Positions 17,552 through 26,551 of a stretch of 64,000 nucleotides of DNA are shown here, piece by piece. Origin of the DNA: Halalkalicoccus subterraneus (lineage in GTDB: Archaea; Halobacteriota; Halobacteria; Halobacteriales; Halalkalicoccaceae); the NCBI RefSeq assembly GCF_003697815.1, contig NZ_RDQG01000006.1, forward strand, positions 62,001 through 126,000. The letters are read 5' to 3'. Within the stretch, counting starts at the first letter, position 1. Every line of letters starts with the position of its first letter. Under the pieces are notes generated by a model. It did not search any database. It was not told the origin of the DNA and worked only from the letters and a program-made list of their open reading frames with translations. A program made the position numbers and the translations under genes.

Positions 17552-18841
17552 ATGAGACGCCGTCGGCTACTTTTGCTTGGATTTCTCGTGCTTGTCGCCA
17601 GCTATCTGGTGGCCGGCGGCGCGATCGACCTCGTTACGGACTCGACCGAACCCGAGACGCTCGAGCGCGACCAGCTGATCCAGGTCGAGGACGGCGGGAG
17701 CTACCTGTGGCCCTACACCAGTCGCGATCTGACCACTGAGGGACGGACGCTGGCGATCAACATGATCATCCACGGCGACGACGACCGCGTCCGGCAGGCG
17801 CTCGTCGACAGCTCGGAGCTGGAATGGGAGGAGGCCGATCCGGACGAACAGGACGCCGAAACGGACACCTACGAGGCCGACCCCGAGGAACGAACGATCA
17901 GCTGGGACGACGCCCGTGGTTCGACCCGCTACACCTACATCGACACCGGGCCACACGGCGGGGGCGGAATCTGGTTCGACGAGAGCTATCAGCTCCACGC
18001 CGGGTCGTATCTCGGCAGCCGGTATCATATCAGGGCCTACACGACGACGTGGGACGACTGGACCGCCGTCCAGGCCCACCAGGAGTACTGGGACTGGTTC
18101 CGCCTCCGACACACCGTCACGGACATCCAGGACGCGCGCAACGTCCTCGAAGCCGACTTCATCGACCAGCCGTACGTCAACGAGGTCAGCCGGGAGTACC
18201 ACGGGACGACCGGGGGACGAAACGACGGATGGCTGTCCGTCATCAGGCTAGTGACGGTCGTCCCGCTTGCCGCGCTCGGTTTGTTCGGGAGCAGCGTCGA
18301 GCGAACACGGGCGCTGTGGCGCGAGACGACGCGGCTGCTGCAGTGGGTTCGACGGAACAGCCGCGGGTTCATCCTGGCGGCGGTGCTGGCGGGGCTGTTC
18401 CTCGGCGTTCGAAGTGCCGGCTTGCTCCTCGAGACCACCCTCTCGTGGATCACGCCGAAGGCGTTCGTCGCGATCCTCTACCCGATCCTGGTGGTCGGAC
18501 TGCCGCTCGCGGCGGTCGTGTTTAGCCGGCCGCTCGAGACGGCCACCCGATTCGTGCGCCTCCAGTGGGGGATCAGCTGGCTGGGTGAACCACTCCGGCC
18601 CCAGTCGGCCTTCGTCTTCACCGTCGTCGGCCTCGGGCTCGCCTTCATCCTCGACTTCGCGGGGCTCGGAATCTCCGTGTTGCCGATCGAACTCATGCTC
18701 CACCGTCTCGGGCTGTTGTTCGCACTGGGGCTGATCGCGGCCGGTGCCGCCCGAACCGATCTCGAGGGTAACAGTCTCCTCGCCGTCGGCACTATCGGGT
18801 GGATCGTCGGGCTGGCGATGCCGCTGTTGGGCTATATCTGA
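17552..18841 (+). CDS. Membrane protein of unknown function, large outer domain
   Basis: 429 residues. A signal-anchor (about 5-28) precedes an outer domain of about 200 residues rich in Asp, Tyr and Trp, with a Gly-rich turn (GPHGGGGIWFDES) and a His/Tyr/Trp-rich region. The C-terminal half (about 225-429) has five or six helices. No family is recognised. Its position after glycosyltransferases suggests an envelope role, but it has its own promoter. Confidence 0.75.
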   Translation: MRRRRLLLLGFLVLVASYLVAGGAIDLVTDSTEPETLERDQLIQVEDGGSYLWPYTSRDLTTEGRTLAINMIIHGDDDRVRQALVDSSELEWEEADPDEQDAETDTYEADPEERTISWDDARGSTRYTYIDTGPHGGGGIWFDESYQLHAGSYLGSRYHIRAYTTTWDDWTAVQAHQEYWDWFRLRHTVTDIQDARNVLEADFIDQPYVNEVSREYHGTTGGRNDGWLSVIRLVTVVPLAALGLFGSSVERTRALWRETTRLLQWVRRNSRGFILAAVLAGLFLGVRSAGLLLETTLSWITPKAFVAILYPILVVGLPLAAVVFSRPLETATRFVRLQWGISWLGEPLRPQSAFVFTVVGLGLAFILDFAGLGISVLPIELMLHRLGLLFALGLIAAGAARTDLEGNSLLAVGTIGWIVGLAMPLLGYI

Positions 18842-19144
18842 CGCCGACGCGGCGAGGGCTCGACTTGGATCACCCGTTGTGAAACTCCGACTCGGGGTGG
18901 AACCGTCTCTCGATCGAAAACAGGACTTTGACACCCTTTACAGTCGTATTTTATCCATTTCCGATCCGGCCGTCCGGTATGGTAGAGGCAAGATATACCG
19001 GCACGGGCAAGGCGAGGGGCCTTATCAGTGGGCAGTCGAGGGAGGTGATACAGGACGACGACCCTACCGACGATTTTCGGGATCTGTCCCGCGTCGGCGC
19101 TGCACTGACACGCAACCGCCTGACGTCCGATACATCATCACATC
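18842..19144. other. Intergenic region, no gene supported
   Basis: About 300 bases. An ATG at 18979 opens a frame that runs into and past the start of the next gene out of frame, and its protein has no recognisable pattern, so no gene is called. The stretch around 18945-18960 is T-rich and may hold the promoter of the 19145 gene. Confidence 0.4.
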
Positions 19145-20296
19145 ATGCAACTGAGTCTCGAACTCGAATACTGGACGGTCGATACGACGGGTGCGCTTGC
19201 ACCCGCACAGCCGGTCATCGAGCGGATCGACGCTATCGACGCCGAAAGCGCCGATCCCATGCTGGAAGTCGTCACCGAGCCGTGCGACGACGTCGCAGAA
19301 CTCCAAGCGGAGGTCACGGAGCGACTCTGCGAGGTGCTGGCGGTCGCCCACGAGGAAGACCGCCGTCTCGTCCCGCTCGCCACGCCGCTCTGTGCCGAGT
19401 CGATCGATACCAGCGAGTGTCCGCGAACCCGGATCCAGCGACGGGTGCTCGGCGAGGAGTTTGGAAACGCCACGCGCTGTGCGGGCACCCACCTCCACAT
19501 CGATCAGATCTCCGGTTCCGAAACGGACCAGTTGAACCTGCTGACGGCGCTGGATCCCGCCTTCGCGCTCGTCGCGAGTTCCTCCCACGACCGGGGCGAG
19601 TACGTCGCCGGGTGTGCCCGGTCGGCGATCTATCGGCGGGGGTGTTACGGCGACCATCCCGAGCTGGGTCGGCTGTGGCCCTACGCCGGATCCGTCGACG
19701 AATGGGAGGACCGGATCGACCGCACGTTCGATCGGTTCCGCCGGCAAGCGCTGGCAACGGACGTCGACCCGGCGACGTTCGACGACCACTTCGCGCCCGA
19801 GGATTCACTTTGGACGCCGATCCGGCTCCGTGAGACGTTCGGGACGATCGAGTGGCGCGCCCCGGACGTGACGCTCCCCGTCGAGACGTTACAGCTCGTC
19901 AGGGACGTTCGGGACGCGATGGATCGGGTCGTCGACCGCGGCCTCGAGATCGGCCACCGGCCCGGGATCGCGGGCGAGCGCGTGACGATCCCGGAGTTCG
20001 ACCGGCTCGGGCGCCACGTCCGGACGGCCATGGACTCAGGCATCGAATCGCCTGCAGTCGGCGGCTATCTGGAGGCGATGGGGTTCGACCCTACGGACTA
20101 CGATCCGGTCGCACGGGAGTTCGACGGCGTAACGTCCCTCTCGACGACCGATGCCGAGCGGCTTCGACTCCGCTACGCCGACCGGCTCGAACGCGAGGTC
20201 GACGCACTCGCCACCGAACGGGAGGCAGGACGACCGGCGGTATCCCACACGAAAGACCTGCGCCGCGTCTCGCCGCTTCGCGGTCGCATCAGCTGA
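19145..20296 (+). CDS. gshA: GCS2-family glutamate-cysteine ligase-like enzyme
   Basis: 383 residues, close to the usual length of GCS2 enzymes. It begins with SLELEYW (Glu ligand), has EVVTEPCD near residue 38 and CAGTHLHID near 116, which are the family's metal and substrate motifs, then TPIRLRETFGTIEWRAPD near 225. Predicted to form gamma-glutamylcysteine, the main low-molecular thiol of haloarchaea, in the cytoplasm. A YbdK-like ligase with another amine acceptor is the alternative. Confidence 0.82.
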   Translation: MQLSLELEYWTVDTTGALAPAQPVIERIDAIDAESADPMLEVVTEPCDDVAELQAEVTERLCEVLAVAHEEDRRLVPLATPLCAESIDTSECPRTRIQRRVLGEEFGNATRCAGTHLHIDQISGSETDQLNLLTALDPAFALVASSSHDRGEYVAGCARSAIYRRGCYGDHPELGRLWPYAGSVDEWEDRIDRTFDRFRRQALATDVDPATFDDHFAPEDSLWTPIRLRETFGTIEWRAPDVTLPVETLQLVRDVRDAMDRVVDRGLEIGHRPGIAGERVTIPEFDRLGRHVRTAMDSGIESPAVGGYLEAMGFDPTDYDPVAREFDGVTSLSTTDAERLRLRYADRLEREVDALATEREAGRPAVSHTKDLRRVSPLRGRIS

Positions 20297-20373
20297 TCGC
20301 CAGTCGTAAGACGATCGCTCCGGTCGTCTCCGGTATCGATGTGCGATCGTCCCTCGGATAGGCGTCCGCCCCG

Positions 20374-21345
20374 GTGGCCCACTCGGGCGGGGACAACCCC
20401 GTGACCGACCCGCTGGTGAGCGTCGTCGTCCCGACGTACGACCGGCTCACGATGGTACGCCGGGCGGTCCGCAGCGTCGCTGCCCAGACCTACTCGCCCG
20501 TCGAGCTGATCGTCGTCGACGACGGCTCGTCGACCCCGATCGACGGTTCGGAGCTCGATGTCTCGGCCTTCAGCGCCTGCCGGCTCCGCCGCCACGATCA
20601 CACTCGTGGGGGGAACGCCGCCCGCGCCACGGGCATCGAGGCCGCCCGTGGGGAGTATGTTGCCTTCCTCGACGACGACGATACGTGGGCACCCGAAAAG
20701 CTCGAGCGTCAGGTCGCCGCGTTCGATCGGGTCCCGGCCGACGTCGGCCTCGTCTATACCGGCGTCCGGCAGGTCGACGCCGACGGCCGGACTAACGCGG
20801 TTCGTACCCCTCGAATCGGCGGGGACGTGACCGAGCGCCTGCTGTACTGGAACTTCGTCGGGACGTTTTCGGCCGTGATGATCCGCCACGCCGTGATCGA
20901 GCGGATCGGGCTCCCCGACGATCGGTTCCCGAGCTGGCAGGACTGGGAGTTCTACCTGCGGATCTCGAGGACGTATCGCTTCGGCGCCGTTCCCGAACCG
21001 CTCGTGGTCCGCCACAACCGTACGGACGATCAGATCAGCCGGGACTACACCCGGAAACGCGACGTGACGGTCCCGCTGTTCGAATCGACGTTCGAACCGC
21101 TCGCGATGGAGTACGGGTCGGGGTGCTGGCGGCGGGTTCGAGCCCGCCTTCGCTACCAGCTCGGCCGCTCGGCGCTTCGGGCCGAACGCTACGACGAGGC
21201 CCGCCGCCAGTTCCTCCGGGCGGTCCGGATCTCCCCCACCGAGTTCGCCGTTTACCCGTATCTCCTGGCGAGCCTCGGCGGCGCGCGGACGTACGAGCCC
21301 CTCCAGCAGGCAAAGCGCCGTCTCGTGCGGTGGCGCGACGGCTGA
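20374..21345 (+). CDS. Glycosyltransferase family 2 with TPR-like tail
   Basis: 323 residues from GTG 20374; GTG 20401 is also possible. GT-A motifs are SVVVPTYDR (15-23), VVDDGSS (47-53) and LDDDD (99-103), plus SWQDWEFYLR about 188-197. The C-terminus (EARRQFLRAVRISPTE) is TPR-like and the protein ends with a basic helix, the same design as the protein at 974-1891, so the two are probable paralogues. Confidence 0.88.
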   Translation: MAHSGGDNPVTDPLVSVVVPTYDRLTMVRRAVRSVAAQTYSPVELIVVDDGSSTPIDGSELDVSAFSACRLRRHDHTRGGNAARATGIEAARGEYVAFLDDDDTWAPEKLERQVAAFDRVPADVGLVYTGVRQVDADGRTNAVRTPRIGGDVTERLLYWNFVGTFSAVMIRHAVIERIGLPDDRFPSWQDWEFYLRISRTYRFGAVPEPLVVRHNRTDDQISRDYTRKRDVTVPLFESTFEPLAMEYGSGCWRRVRARLRYQLGRSALRAERYDEARRQFLRAVRISPTEFAVYPYLLASLGGARTYEPLQQAKRRLVRWRDG

Positions 21346-21451
21346 GGCGATCTTTTCGTGTCCCCCATCCCCGTTGGCCGCGCTCACAGAGCGATCCCCG
21401 ACCGGCGGTGCCTATAAGAAAACCTTAGTTGCCGCGTCGATCGGGTAGGGT

Positions 21452-22714
21452 ATGGTCGAGGAACTAGCTGCCGTTCAGCAGACCCTGGCGACCTCCTCCA
21501 CGCCGGGGGACGAATTCCAGGCCCTGTCGCTTTCGCGCCAACGGGAGGTCTTCTTCCAGCTCCCCGAGACGACCCAACAGCGGGTCGTCGACGATCTCTC
21601 CCAGCAGCACCTGCACCGCTTCGTCCGACATCTCGATCCCGACGAGGCGACCGACGTGCTGGCGTTCGCCGAGGAGGACCGCCAGGAGGCGATCCTCCGT
21701 CGGCTCAACGACGACCGGCGGGAGCGCATCGAGTTTCTCCTCGAGTTCGACCCCGAGAGCGCCGCGGGGCTCATGCACCTCGATTACGTCACCGTTGACA
21801 GCCGGAGTAGCTTCGAGACGGTGACCCAACGCGTTCGGCGCTACGAGGACCGGACGGGCCGGTTTCCCACGATCTTCGTGATGAAACACGGGCGACTGGT
21901 CGGCGAGCTACCCGGGCAGGCGCTGGCGATGGCCACGTTCGATTCCGAGGCGATCACCGACTACGTCAGGGATACGCCGACGACGAGTTTCGACGACGAC
22001 CAGGAGGACGTCCTCGAGGTCTTTCGTACGAACCCCGAAAGCCGGGTCGCGGTGCTCGACCCCGAGGACGGCCAGGACACGATTCTGGGCGTCATCTACG
22101 CGGAGGACCTCCTTCGGGTCGTCGAGGAACAGACCGGTCAGACCCTCTATGAGTTCACGGGCGTTACCGAGGAAGAAAGCATCCTCGACGGGCCGCTCTC
22201 GAAGGTCCGCAACCGCTACAAGTGGCTGATCGTCAACCTCGGGACGGCGTTTCTGGCCGCCGCCGTCGTGGGGCTGTTCGAGGATACGATCGCCGCGTTC
22301 ACGCTGCTGGCCGTCTACATGCCCGTCGTCGCCGGGATGGGTGGGAACGCCGGTACGCAGTCGATGGCCGTGACGGTTCGTGGCCTCGCGTTCGGCCAGG
22401 TGTCGCTGCCGACCGGCGGTCGCGCGATCCTCAACGAGGTCATTGCCGGGGCTGCAAACGGGACGATCACCGGCCTCCTCGTCGCCGCGATCGCGACGGT
22501 GTTCAACCAGAGTCCGCTGTTGGGGCTGGTCCTCGGTATCGCGATGGTGTTCAACCTCGTCATCGCTGGGTTTTTCGGCACGATCATCCCGCTCGTGCTC
22601 GATCGCCTCGAGATCGACCCCGCGACCTCCGCGACGATCTTCATCACGACCGCGACGGACGTCCTCGGGTTCTTCGTCTTCCTCGGGCTGGCGCAGGTGA
22701 TCCTCGGTATCTGA
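21452..22714 (+). CDS. mgtE: MgtE-type magnesium transporter
   Basis: 420 residues with the family's three parts. An N-terminal helical MgtE-N superhelix covers 1-125 (LPETTQQRVVDDLSQQHLHR), a CBS pair about 130-250 (MHLDYVTVDSRSSFETV; ILGVIYAEDLLRV), and five membrane helices follow from about 265. The Mg-site motif AGMGGNAGTQSMA is intact near 290. Channel-like Mg2+ uptake in the cytoplasmic membrane, normally gated by Mg2+ bound between N and CBS domains. Confidence 0.94.
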   Translation: MVEELAAVQQTLATSSTPGDEFQALSLSRQREVFFQLPETTQQRVVDDLSQQHLHRFVRHLDPDEATDVLAFAEEDRQEAILRRLNDDRRERIEFLLEFDPESAAGLMHLDYVTVDSRSSFETVTQRVRRYEDRTGRFPTIFVMKHGRLVGELPGQALAMATFDSEAITDYVRDTPTTSFDDDQEDVLEVFRTNPESRVAVLDPEDGQDTILGVIYAEDLLRVVEEQTGQTLYEFTGVTEEESILDGPLSKVRNRYKWLIVNLGTAFLAAAVVGLFEDTIAAFTLLAVYMPVVAGMGGNAGTQSMAVTVRGLAFGQVSLPTGGRAILNEVIAGAANGTITGLLVAAIATVFNQSPLLGLVLGIAMVFNLVIAGFFGTIIPLVLDRLEIDPATSATIFITTATDVLGFFVFLGLAQVILGI

Positions 22715-22813
22715 TCCGACGAGGCTCCTGATGCCAGTTTGTTGATCCACTCACGGAAGCGGACGTCGAGTACGGAACTACAAGGAAACGGTTCGTCTTT
22801 GAGGGTGACGCCA

Positions 22814-23386
22814 TCACCCGAGGACGTAATCGAGTTTGGGGTACTTCTCGATCAGGGGCGTTCCGTCGATCTCGTAGCGTTCGATGATCGCGTCGAGCCC
22901 GAGGATCCGGCCGGCGCCGAAGGCCGCCACGGCGAGGAACACGAGCATGTACGCGAAGTCACCGTTGATCAGGCCGTGAGCGACGTCCCAGTTGGCGAAG
23001 TAGAACATCACCATCATGAACGCCCCGAAGAACGCTGCCAGACGGGTGAACGCACCCACGAGGAGCCCGAGCCCGATCGCGACCTGACCGAACGGGACGG
23101 CGATGTCGAGGATCGTGAGCATCCAGCCCGTCTCGCCCATCCAGACGAACAGGTCGACGAGCGGGCCGCCGTTGGCCGGGACCGCCCCGAGGAGATAACC
23201 TTGGGCGCTAAAGGGTTCCGCGCCGAGCAGTTTGTCGAGCCCGGCATAGAGGAACGCAAATCCCATCATGAGCCGGAGCGCGAGGACGAACCAGGCGCTC
23301 AGGCTGTGTGCCCGCCCCCGAAGGGTGATTCCGGCGATGTTGCTCTCGAAGACGTTCACGTCCGATTTGGGGGGTGTGGTCGTCAT
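22814..23386 (-). CDS. DoxX family membrane protein
   Basis: 190 residues from ATG 23386 (MTTTPPKS). About four helices with DoxX features: LRLMMGFAFLYAGLDKLLG, then GVSTMLTILD-like and GLGLLVGAFTRLAAFFGAF segments. DoxX relatives are thiosulfate:quinone oxidoreductase subunits or oxidative-stress membrane proteins; haloarchaea have several of unknown role. The neighbours give no clue. Confidence 0.82.
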   Translation of the reverse strand: MTTTPPKSDVNVFESNIAGITLRGRAHSLSAWFVLALRLMMGFAFLYAGLDKLLGAEPFSAQGYLLGAVPANGGPLVDLFVWMGETGWMLTILDIAVPFGQVAIGLGLLVGAFTRLAAFFGAFMMVMFYFANWDVAHGLINGDFAYMLVFLAVAAFGAGRILGLDAIIERYEIDGTPLIEKYPKLDYVLG

Positions 23387-23594
23387 TTTTATCACTTACA
23401 GTTGTATCATGGCTGGCTACAGTAGTATAGAGAACGGACGGTTCTCAGGAACTGAGAACCAGAACACGGTGTTTTCACCTCCTCCGTTCTCGTTTGTTGT
23501 ATTCTACGGATCCGCCCGACGCTCGGGACGAGAGGGGAAGCTTCCAGCCGCGGAAAGCTCAACCGTTATCGCCTAGAGTTGAGAGGATTCACCG

Positions 23595-24938
23595 ATGAGT
23601 AGTGTCGCGCTCGTAGTTCTGGATACGGTCCGAAAGGACGCGTTCGACCAGCAGTTCGGCTGGCTGTCGGGTCGTCGGTTCGACCACGCCTGGTCGACGG
23701 CCAAGTGGACGATGCCCGCACACGCGTCGTTGTTCACGGGCAAGTACGCGAGCGAAGTCGGGGTCAACGCCAGATCGGAGGGACTCGACTGTCCGGACTC
23801 GACGCTCGCAGAGCGCCTCAGTGCGGCGGGCTACACGACGCGTGCGTTCAGCGCGAACCTCATGGCGTCACCGGTGTTCGGTTTCGATCGCGGGTTCGAC
23901 TCGTTCGATGGGACCTGGCGGGTCAATGCCAACAGCAAGGGCCTGTCCGGCTGGCGCGAACTCCTTCAAAACGGCCGTTCGGGCATCGACAGGTATCTCG
24001 CGTTTCTGAAGCTGGCCACGAGCGGCCAGTATCGCATCGGGCCCTCGATCGCAGCCGGACTGCTCAGACGGCTCTCGGACAGTACGTGGCTTCCCGACGG
24101 CGGCGCTCGGAACCGGGACGATGGGGCGACGACGCTGCTTGACTCCCTACAGCAAGATGTCTATTCGGACGCGGATTTTCTCTTCGTGAACCTGATGGAA
24201 GCCCACGCACCGTACGCGCCGCCGAAGCCCTACCGAACGAGCGGCGATCCCTCATACGACGAGGTCGCGGCGACGCTGACGAGTCACGAACCCGACGCTC
24301 GTATCATACGAGAGGCGTACGACGGCTCGGTCCGGTATCTCTCCGACCGGTATCGCCAGATATTCGCCGCCCTCAAGCGACGTTTCGAGTACGTCATCAC
24401 GCTTGGCGATCACGGGGAGCTGTTCGGCGAACACGGGAGTTGGCGCCACCTTCACGGCGTCTATCCTGAGTTGACGCACGTTCCGCTCGTGATCTCCGGG
24501 GCGGGGCTCTCCGGGACCTGTTCGAAGACGGTGAGCCTTCTCGACGTCCATCGCACGATACTCGACTTGCTGCACGTCGACGGCTCGTCCCGTGGGCAGG
24601 TCCTGCTCGAGGAGGTCGAGGATCGACCGGCGTTCGTCGAGTACGAGGGGCTTCGGACGGCTCGCATCGAGATGATGCGCGAGGCCGGCTACTCCGAGCA
24701 GCTGATCCGGTCGTACGACCGCCCGTTAGCCGGCCTCGCGATGGACGGTGGCTACTACGGCTACGAAACGCTCGATGGATGGACGGAACACGGAACCCCA
24801 CCCGAGAGCGTGAGTGATCCACACGAACAGCTACGAGCGTTTCGCTCGTCGCTCCCGACCCGTTCGACGCCCGATCGAACGGCCACTGACGTGTCCGAGG
24901 CGGTCCAAGCGCGGCTTGAGGACCTCGGCTACGCGTGA
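23595..24938 (+). CDS. Sulfatase-superfamily hydrolase with Thr nucleophile motif
   Basis: 447 residues. VALVVLDTVRKD (4-15) binds metal; WTMPAHASLFTG has Thr39 where sulfatases carry the formylglycine Cys or Ser; ITLGDHGELFGEHG lies about residue 274-287. NLMEAHAPY and the C-terminal RLEDLGYA are shared with the 12426 and 35777 proteins. No signal peptide, so it may act inside the cell or be anchored by other means. A phosphodiesterase or phospho-group transferase fits as well as a sulfatase. Confidence 0.82.
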   Translation: MSSVALVVLDTVRKDAFDQQFGWLSGRRFDHAWSTAKWTMPAHASLFTGKYASEVGVNARSEGLDCPDSTLAERLSAAGYTTRAFSANLMASPVFGFDRGFDSFDGTWRVNANSKGLSGWRELLQNGRSGIDRYLAFLKLATSGQYRIGPSIAAGLLRRLSDSTWLPDGGARNRDDGATTLLDSLQQDVYSDADFLFVNLMEAHAPYAPPKPYRTSGDPSYDEVAATLTSHEPDARIIREAYDGSVRYLSDRYRQIFAALKRRFEYVITLGDHGELFGEHGSWRHLHGVYPELTHVPLVISGAGLSGTCSKTVSLLDVHRTILDLLHVDGSSRGQVLLEEVEDRPAFVEYEGLRTARIEMMREAGYSEQLIRSYDRPLAGLAMDGGYYGYETLDGWTEHGTPPESVSDPHEQLRAFRSSLPTRSTPDRTATDVSEAVQARLEDLGYA

Positions 24939-25066
24939 GCGGTCCCTGGATTGAAGCCTCCCGCCACCGACTGCTGTCCCTTGAGGGGGGAGGATCCATG
25001 AGGACACATAACACGTATCTATACTAGGGTGGAGAGAGAGGTAAAACCACACTATGGGAAACCCCC

Positions 25067-25486
25067 ATGGATCGTGATACAATGGAGACGCTAACACTCG
25101 CCGACGCAAAGGAAATGATCGACGCAGCGGAGACCGAATCCGACGAGATCGGGGTGCCGATGTGCATCGCGGTCGTCGATGCCGGTGCGAACCTTCTTGG
25201 CTTTCACCGTGTCGACGATGCCCTGCTTGCGAGCATCTCGATCGCGCAGAACAAGGCGTACAGTTCGGTGGCAATGAAGATGCCGACGGAAGACATCGGC
25301 GAGGCCGCCCAACCCGGAGAGCCTCTCTATGGGATCGAGACCACTGACGACGGTCGCATCGTCACGTTCGGCGGCGGGTTCCCGGTCGAATCCGATGGCA
25401 GCGTGATCGGCGCGATCGGCGTCAGTGGCGGCTCGCCCGACGAGGACATGACCGTCGCGCGTGCCGGCCTCGACGCGATCAACTGA
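25067..25486 (+). CDS. GlcG/HbpS heme-binding-like protein (PduO C-domain type)
   Basis: 139 residues, a single GlcG/DUF336 domain: LTLADAKEMIDAAE near the start, VPMCIAVVDAGANLLGFHR (about 29-47), and FGGGFPVESDGSVIGAIGVSG before the C-terminus (quoted as FGGGFPVESDG and IGAIGVSGG). In bacterial propanediol operons the same domain forms the C-terminal half of PduO, which binds heme. Here it stands alone, near and convergent with the dehydratase operon, so a role in B12-enzyme maintenance is plausible. ATG 25082 is an alternative start. Confidence 0.85.
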   Translation: MDRDTMETLTLADAKEMIDAAETESDEIGVPMCIAVVDAGANLLGFHRVDDALLASISIAQNKAYSSVAMKMPTEDIGEAAQPGEPLYGIETTDDGRIVTFGGGFPVESDGSVIGAIGVSGGSPDEDMTVARAGLDAIN

Positions 25487-25578
25487 ACGTTCACCCCGGC
25501 AGTGTGCTTTCGGACTCCCTATCCGGACGGTCAGCATGCGGGGAACACAGTTATTTGATCCGGAGTGAAGAGGGGTTC

Positions 25579-25869
25579 ATGAGCGAGGATGCCTCGACGG
25601 ATCCGGTGAACCCGTCGAAGGAGATGCTTCTGGAAACGATCGACCGGAACAAACGAAGAACGTGGACCGAGTACGCCGAACGGTTCCAGTTCACGCTCCG
25701 TGGCGACGAACTGGTGGAGATGACCGCGGCCGACGACGACGAGAGAACGGCTACCGTGACGCTCGCCGGAGGGCGAGCAGTGACGTGCAGTTGCTACAGT
25801 CACGCGACCGCGTTCGGGCGAACCGATTGTCGACACATGCGTGCGGTCGATGCCCACCCACGGCTCTAG
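25579..25869 (+). CDS. Small SWIM-type zinc-finger protein
   Basis: 96 residues from ATG 25579 with GGGG-type site upstream. The C-terminus carries CSCYSHATAFGRTDCRHMRA, matching the SWIM pattern C-x-C-x(n)-C-x-H. The N-terminal half is a helix followed by beta strands (FQFTLRGDELVEM). SWIM fingers bind DNA or proteins. Convergent with the dehydratase operon and 92 bases after the GlcG gene. Confidence 0.72.
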   Translation: MSEDASTDPVNPSKEMLLETIDRNKRRTWTEYAERFQFTLRGDELVEMTAADDDERTATVTLAGGRAVTCSCYSHATAFGRTDCRHMRAVDAHPRL

Positions 25870-25920
25870 TCGATCGTTGCGTGGTCGCTGATCGGAAGTG
25901 TGTGCTTCCCGTACGGATAA

Positions 25921-26106
25921 TCACTGGTCGGATTCGATGCCGTCCACGATGTCTTCGACGGACGCTTCGTGACCACAGTGCGGACAGTAAAGCACGCGTC
26001 CTTCGAGCGTCTCCGTCGAGAGGTCGCTGAGACCCCAGTACGAGTCACAGTTCCCACAGTTCATATGCGCGAGCGTCTCGATGTACGCGGTGTGTTTCTC
26101 GGTCAT
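25921..26106 (-). CDS. Zinc-ribbon protein coupled to the dehydratase operon
   Basis: 61 residues with CGNC (17-20) and CPHC (41-44), a single zinc ribbon. Its ATG lies three bases after the stop of the small reactivase gene, so it is almost surely the last cistron of the operon. No family with known function recognised. The tight coupling suggests a role linked to the dehydratase or its reactivase, but this is inference. Confidence 0.75.
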   Translation of the reverse strand: MTEKHTAYIETLAHMNCGNCDSYWGLSDLSTETLEGRVLYCPHCGHEASVEDIVDGIESDQ

Positions 26107-26109
26107 TGT

Positions 26110-26523
26110 TTACTCGCGTTCGCGGTTCTCGGAGTCCTCCTCGATCGGTTCGAGGGGCATGCGCTTTGCTAACCGCGCGGCGTTCGCCCCGACCGCTCTC
26201 GCTTGCGAGTCCGTTTCGACGCGAGCACGCTGTACCGGCTCCTCGGGTGGGAGCCGGGCGTGATGAAGCGTGTGTCTGGCGTCTCGGTCGATCCCGATCC
26301 CGATCTTCAATCCTGACTCCGAGGCCGCTCGGAACGCCAGTTCGCGGGACGGCTCGTCGGGACTGTCTTCGTCCTCTTCCACTGCGTGTGTCCGCCACGG
26401 AACGCCCTCCTCTTCGATGCCGTGTTCGATGTACTCGAGCGTGGACGGTTCCTCGCCCACATAGCGAATGTGAATTCGCGGGACGGCCTCGTCGGCTGCC
26501 GACTGTGTTCGAGTGTCGCTCAC
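26110..26523 (-). CDS. ddrB: Diol/glycerol dehydratase reactivase, small subunit
   Basis: 137 residues, similar in length to PduH/DdrB. Family features are IHIRYVGEE at the start, IEHGIEEEGVPW, and the conserved ARLPPEEPVQ and NAARLAKRMPL segments. It pairs with the ATPase subunit to free damaged cobalamin from the inactivated dehydratase. Starts 28 bases after the large reactivase gene. The C-terminus is very acidic, as in haloarchaeal proteins. Confidence 0.86.
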   Translation of the reverse strand: MSDTRTQSAADEAVPRIHIRYVGEEPSTLEYIEHGIEEEGVPWRTHAVEEDEDSPDEPSRELAFRAASESGLKIGIGIDRDARHTLHHARLPPEEPVQRARVETDSQARAVGANAARLAKRMPLEPIEEDSENRERE

Positions 26524-26551
26524 GGACGACCTCCATGCAGTGAACCTGCGT

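Noticed and set aside
18979-19144. ATG-started frame before the GCS2 gene
   Set aside because: Runs out of frame through the real gene and shows no domain.
21126-21150. G+C-rich palindrome GGCGGGTTCGAGCCCGCC
   Set aside because: Lies inside the GT2 coding frame and is explained by codon choice; its GTTCGA core recalls a tRNA arm but no tRNA fold surrounds it.
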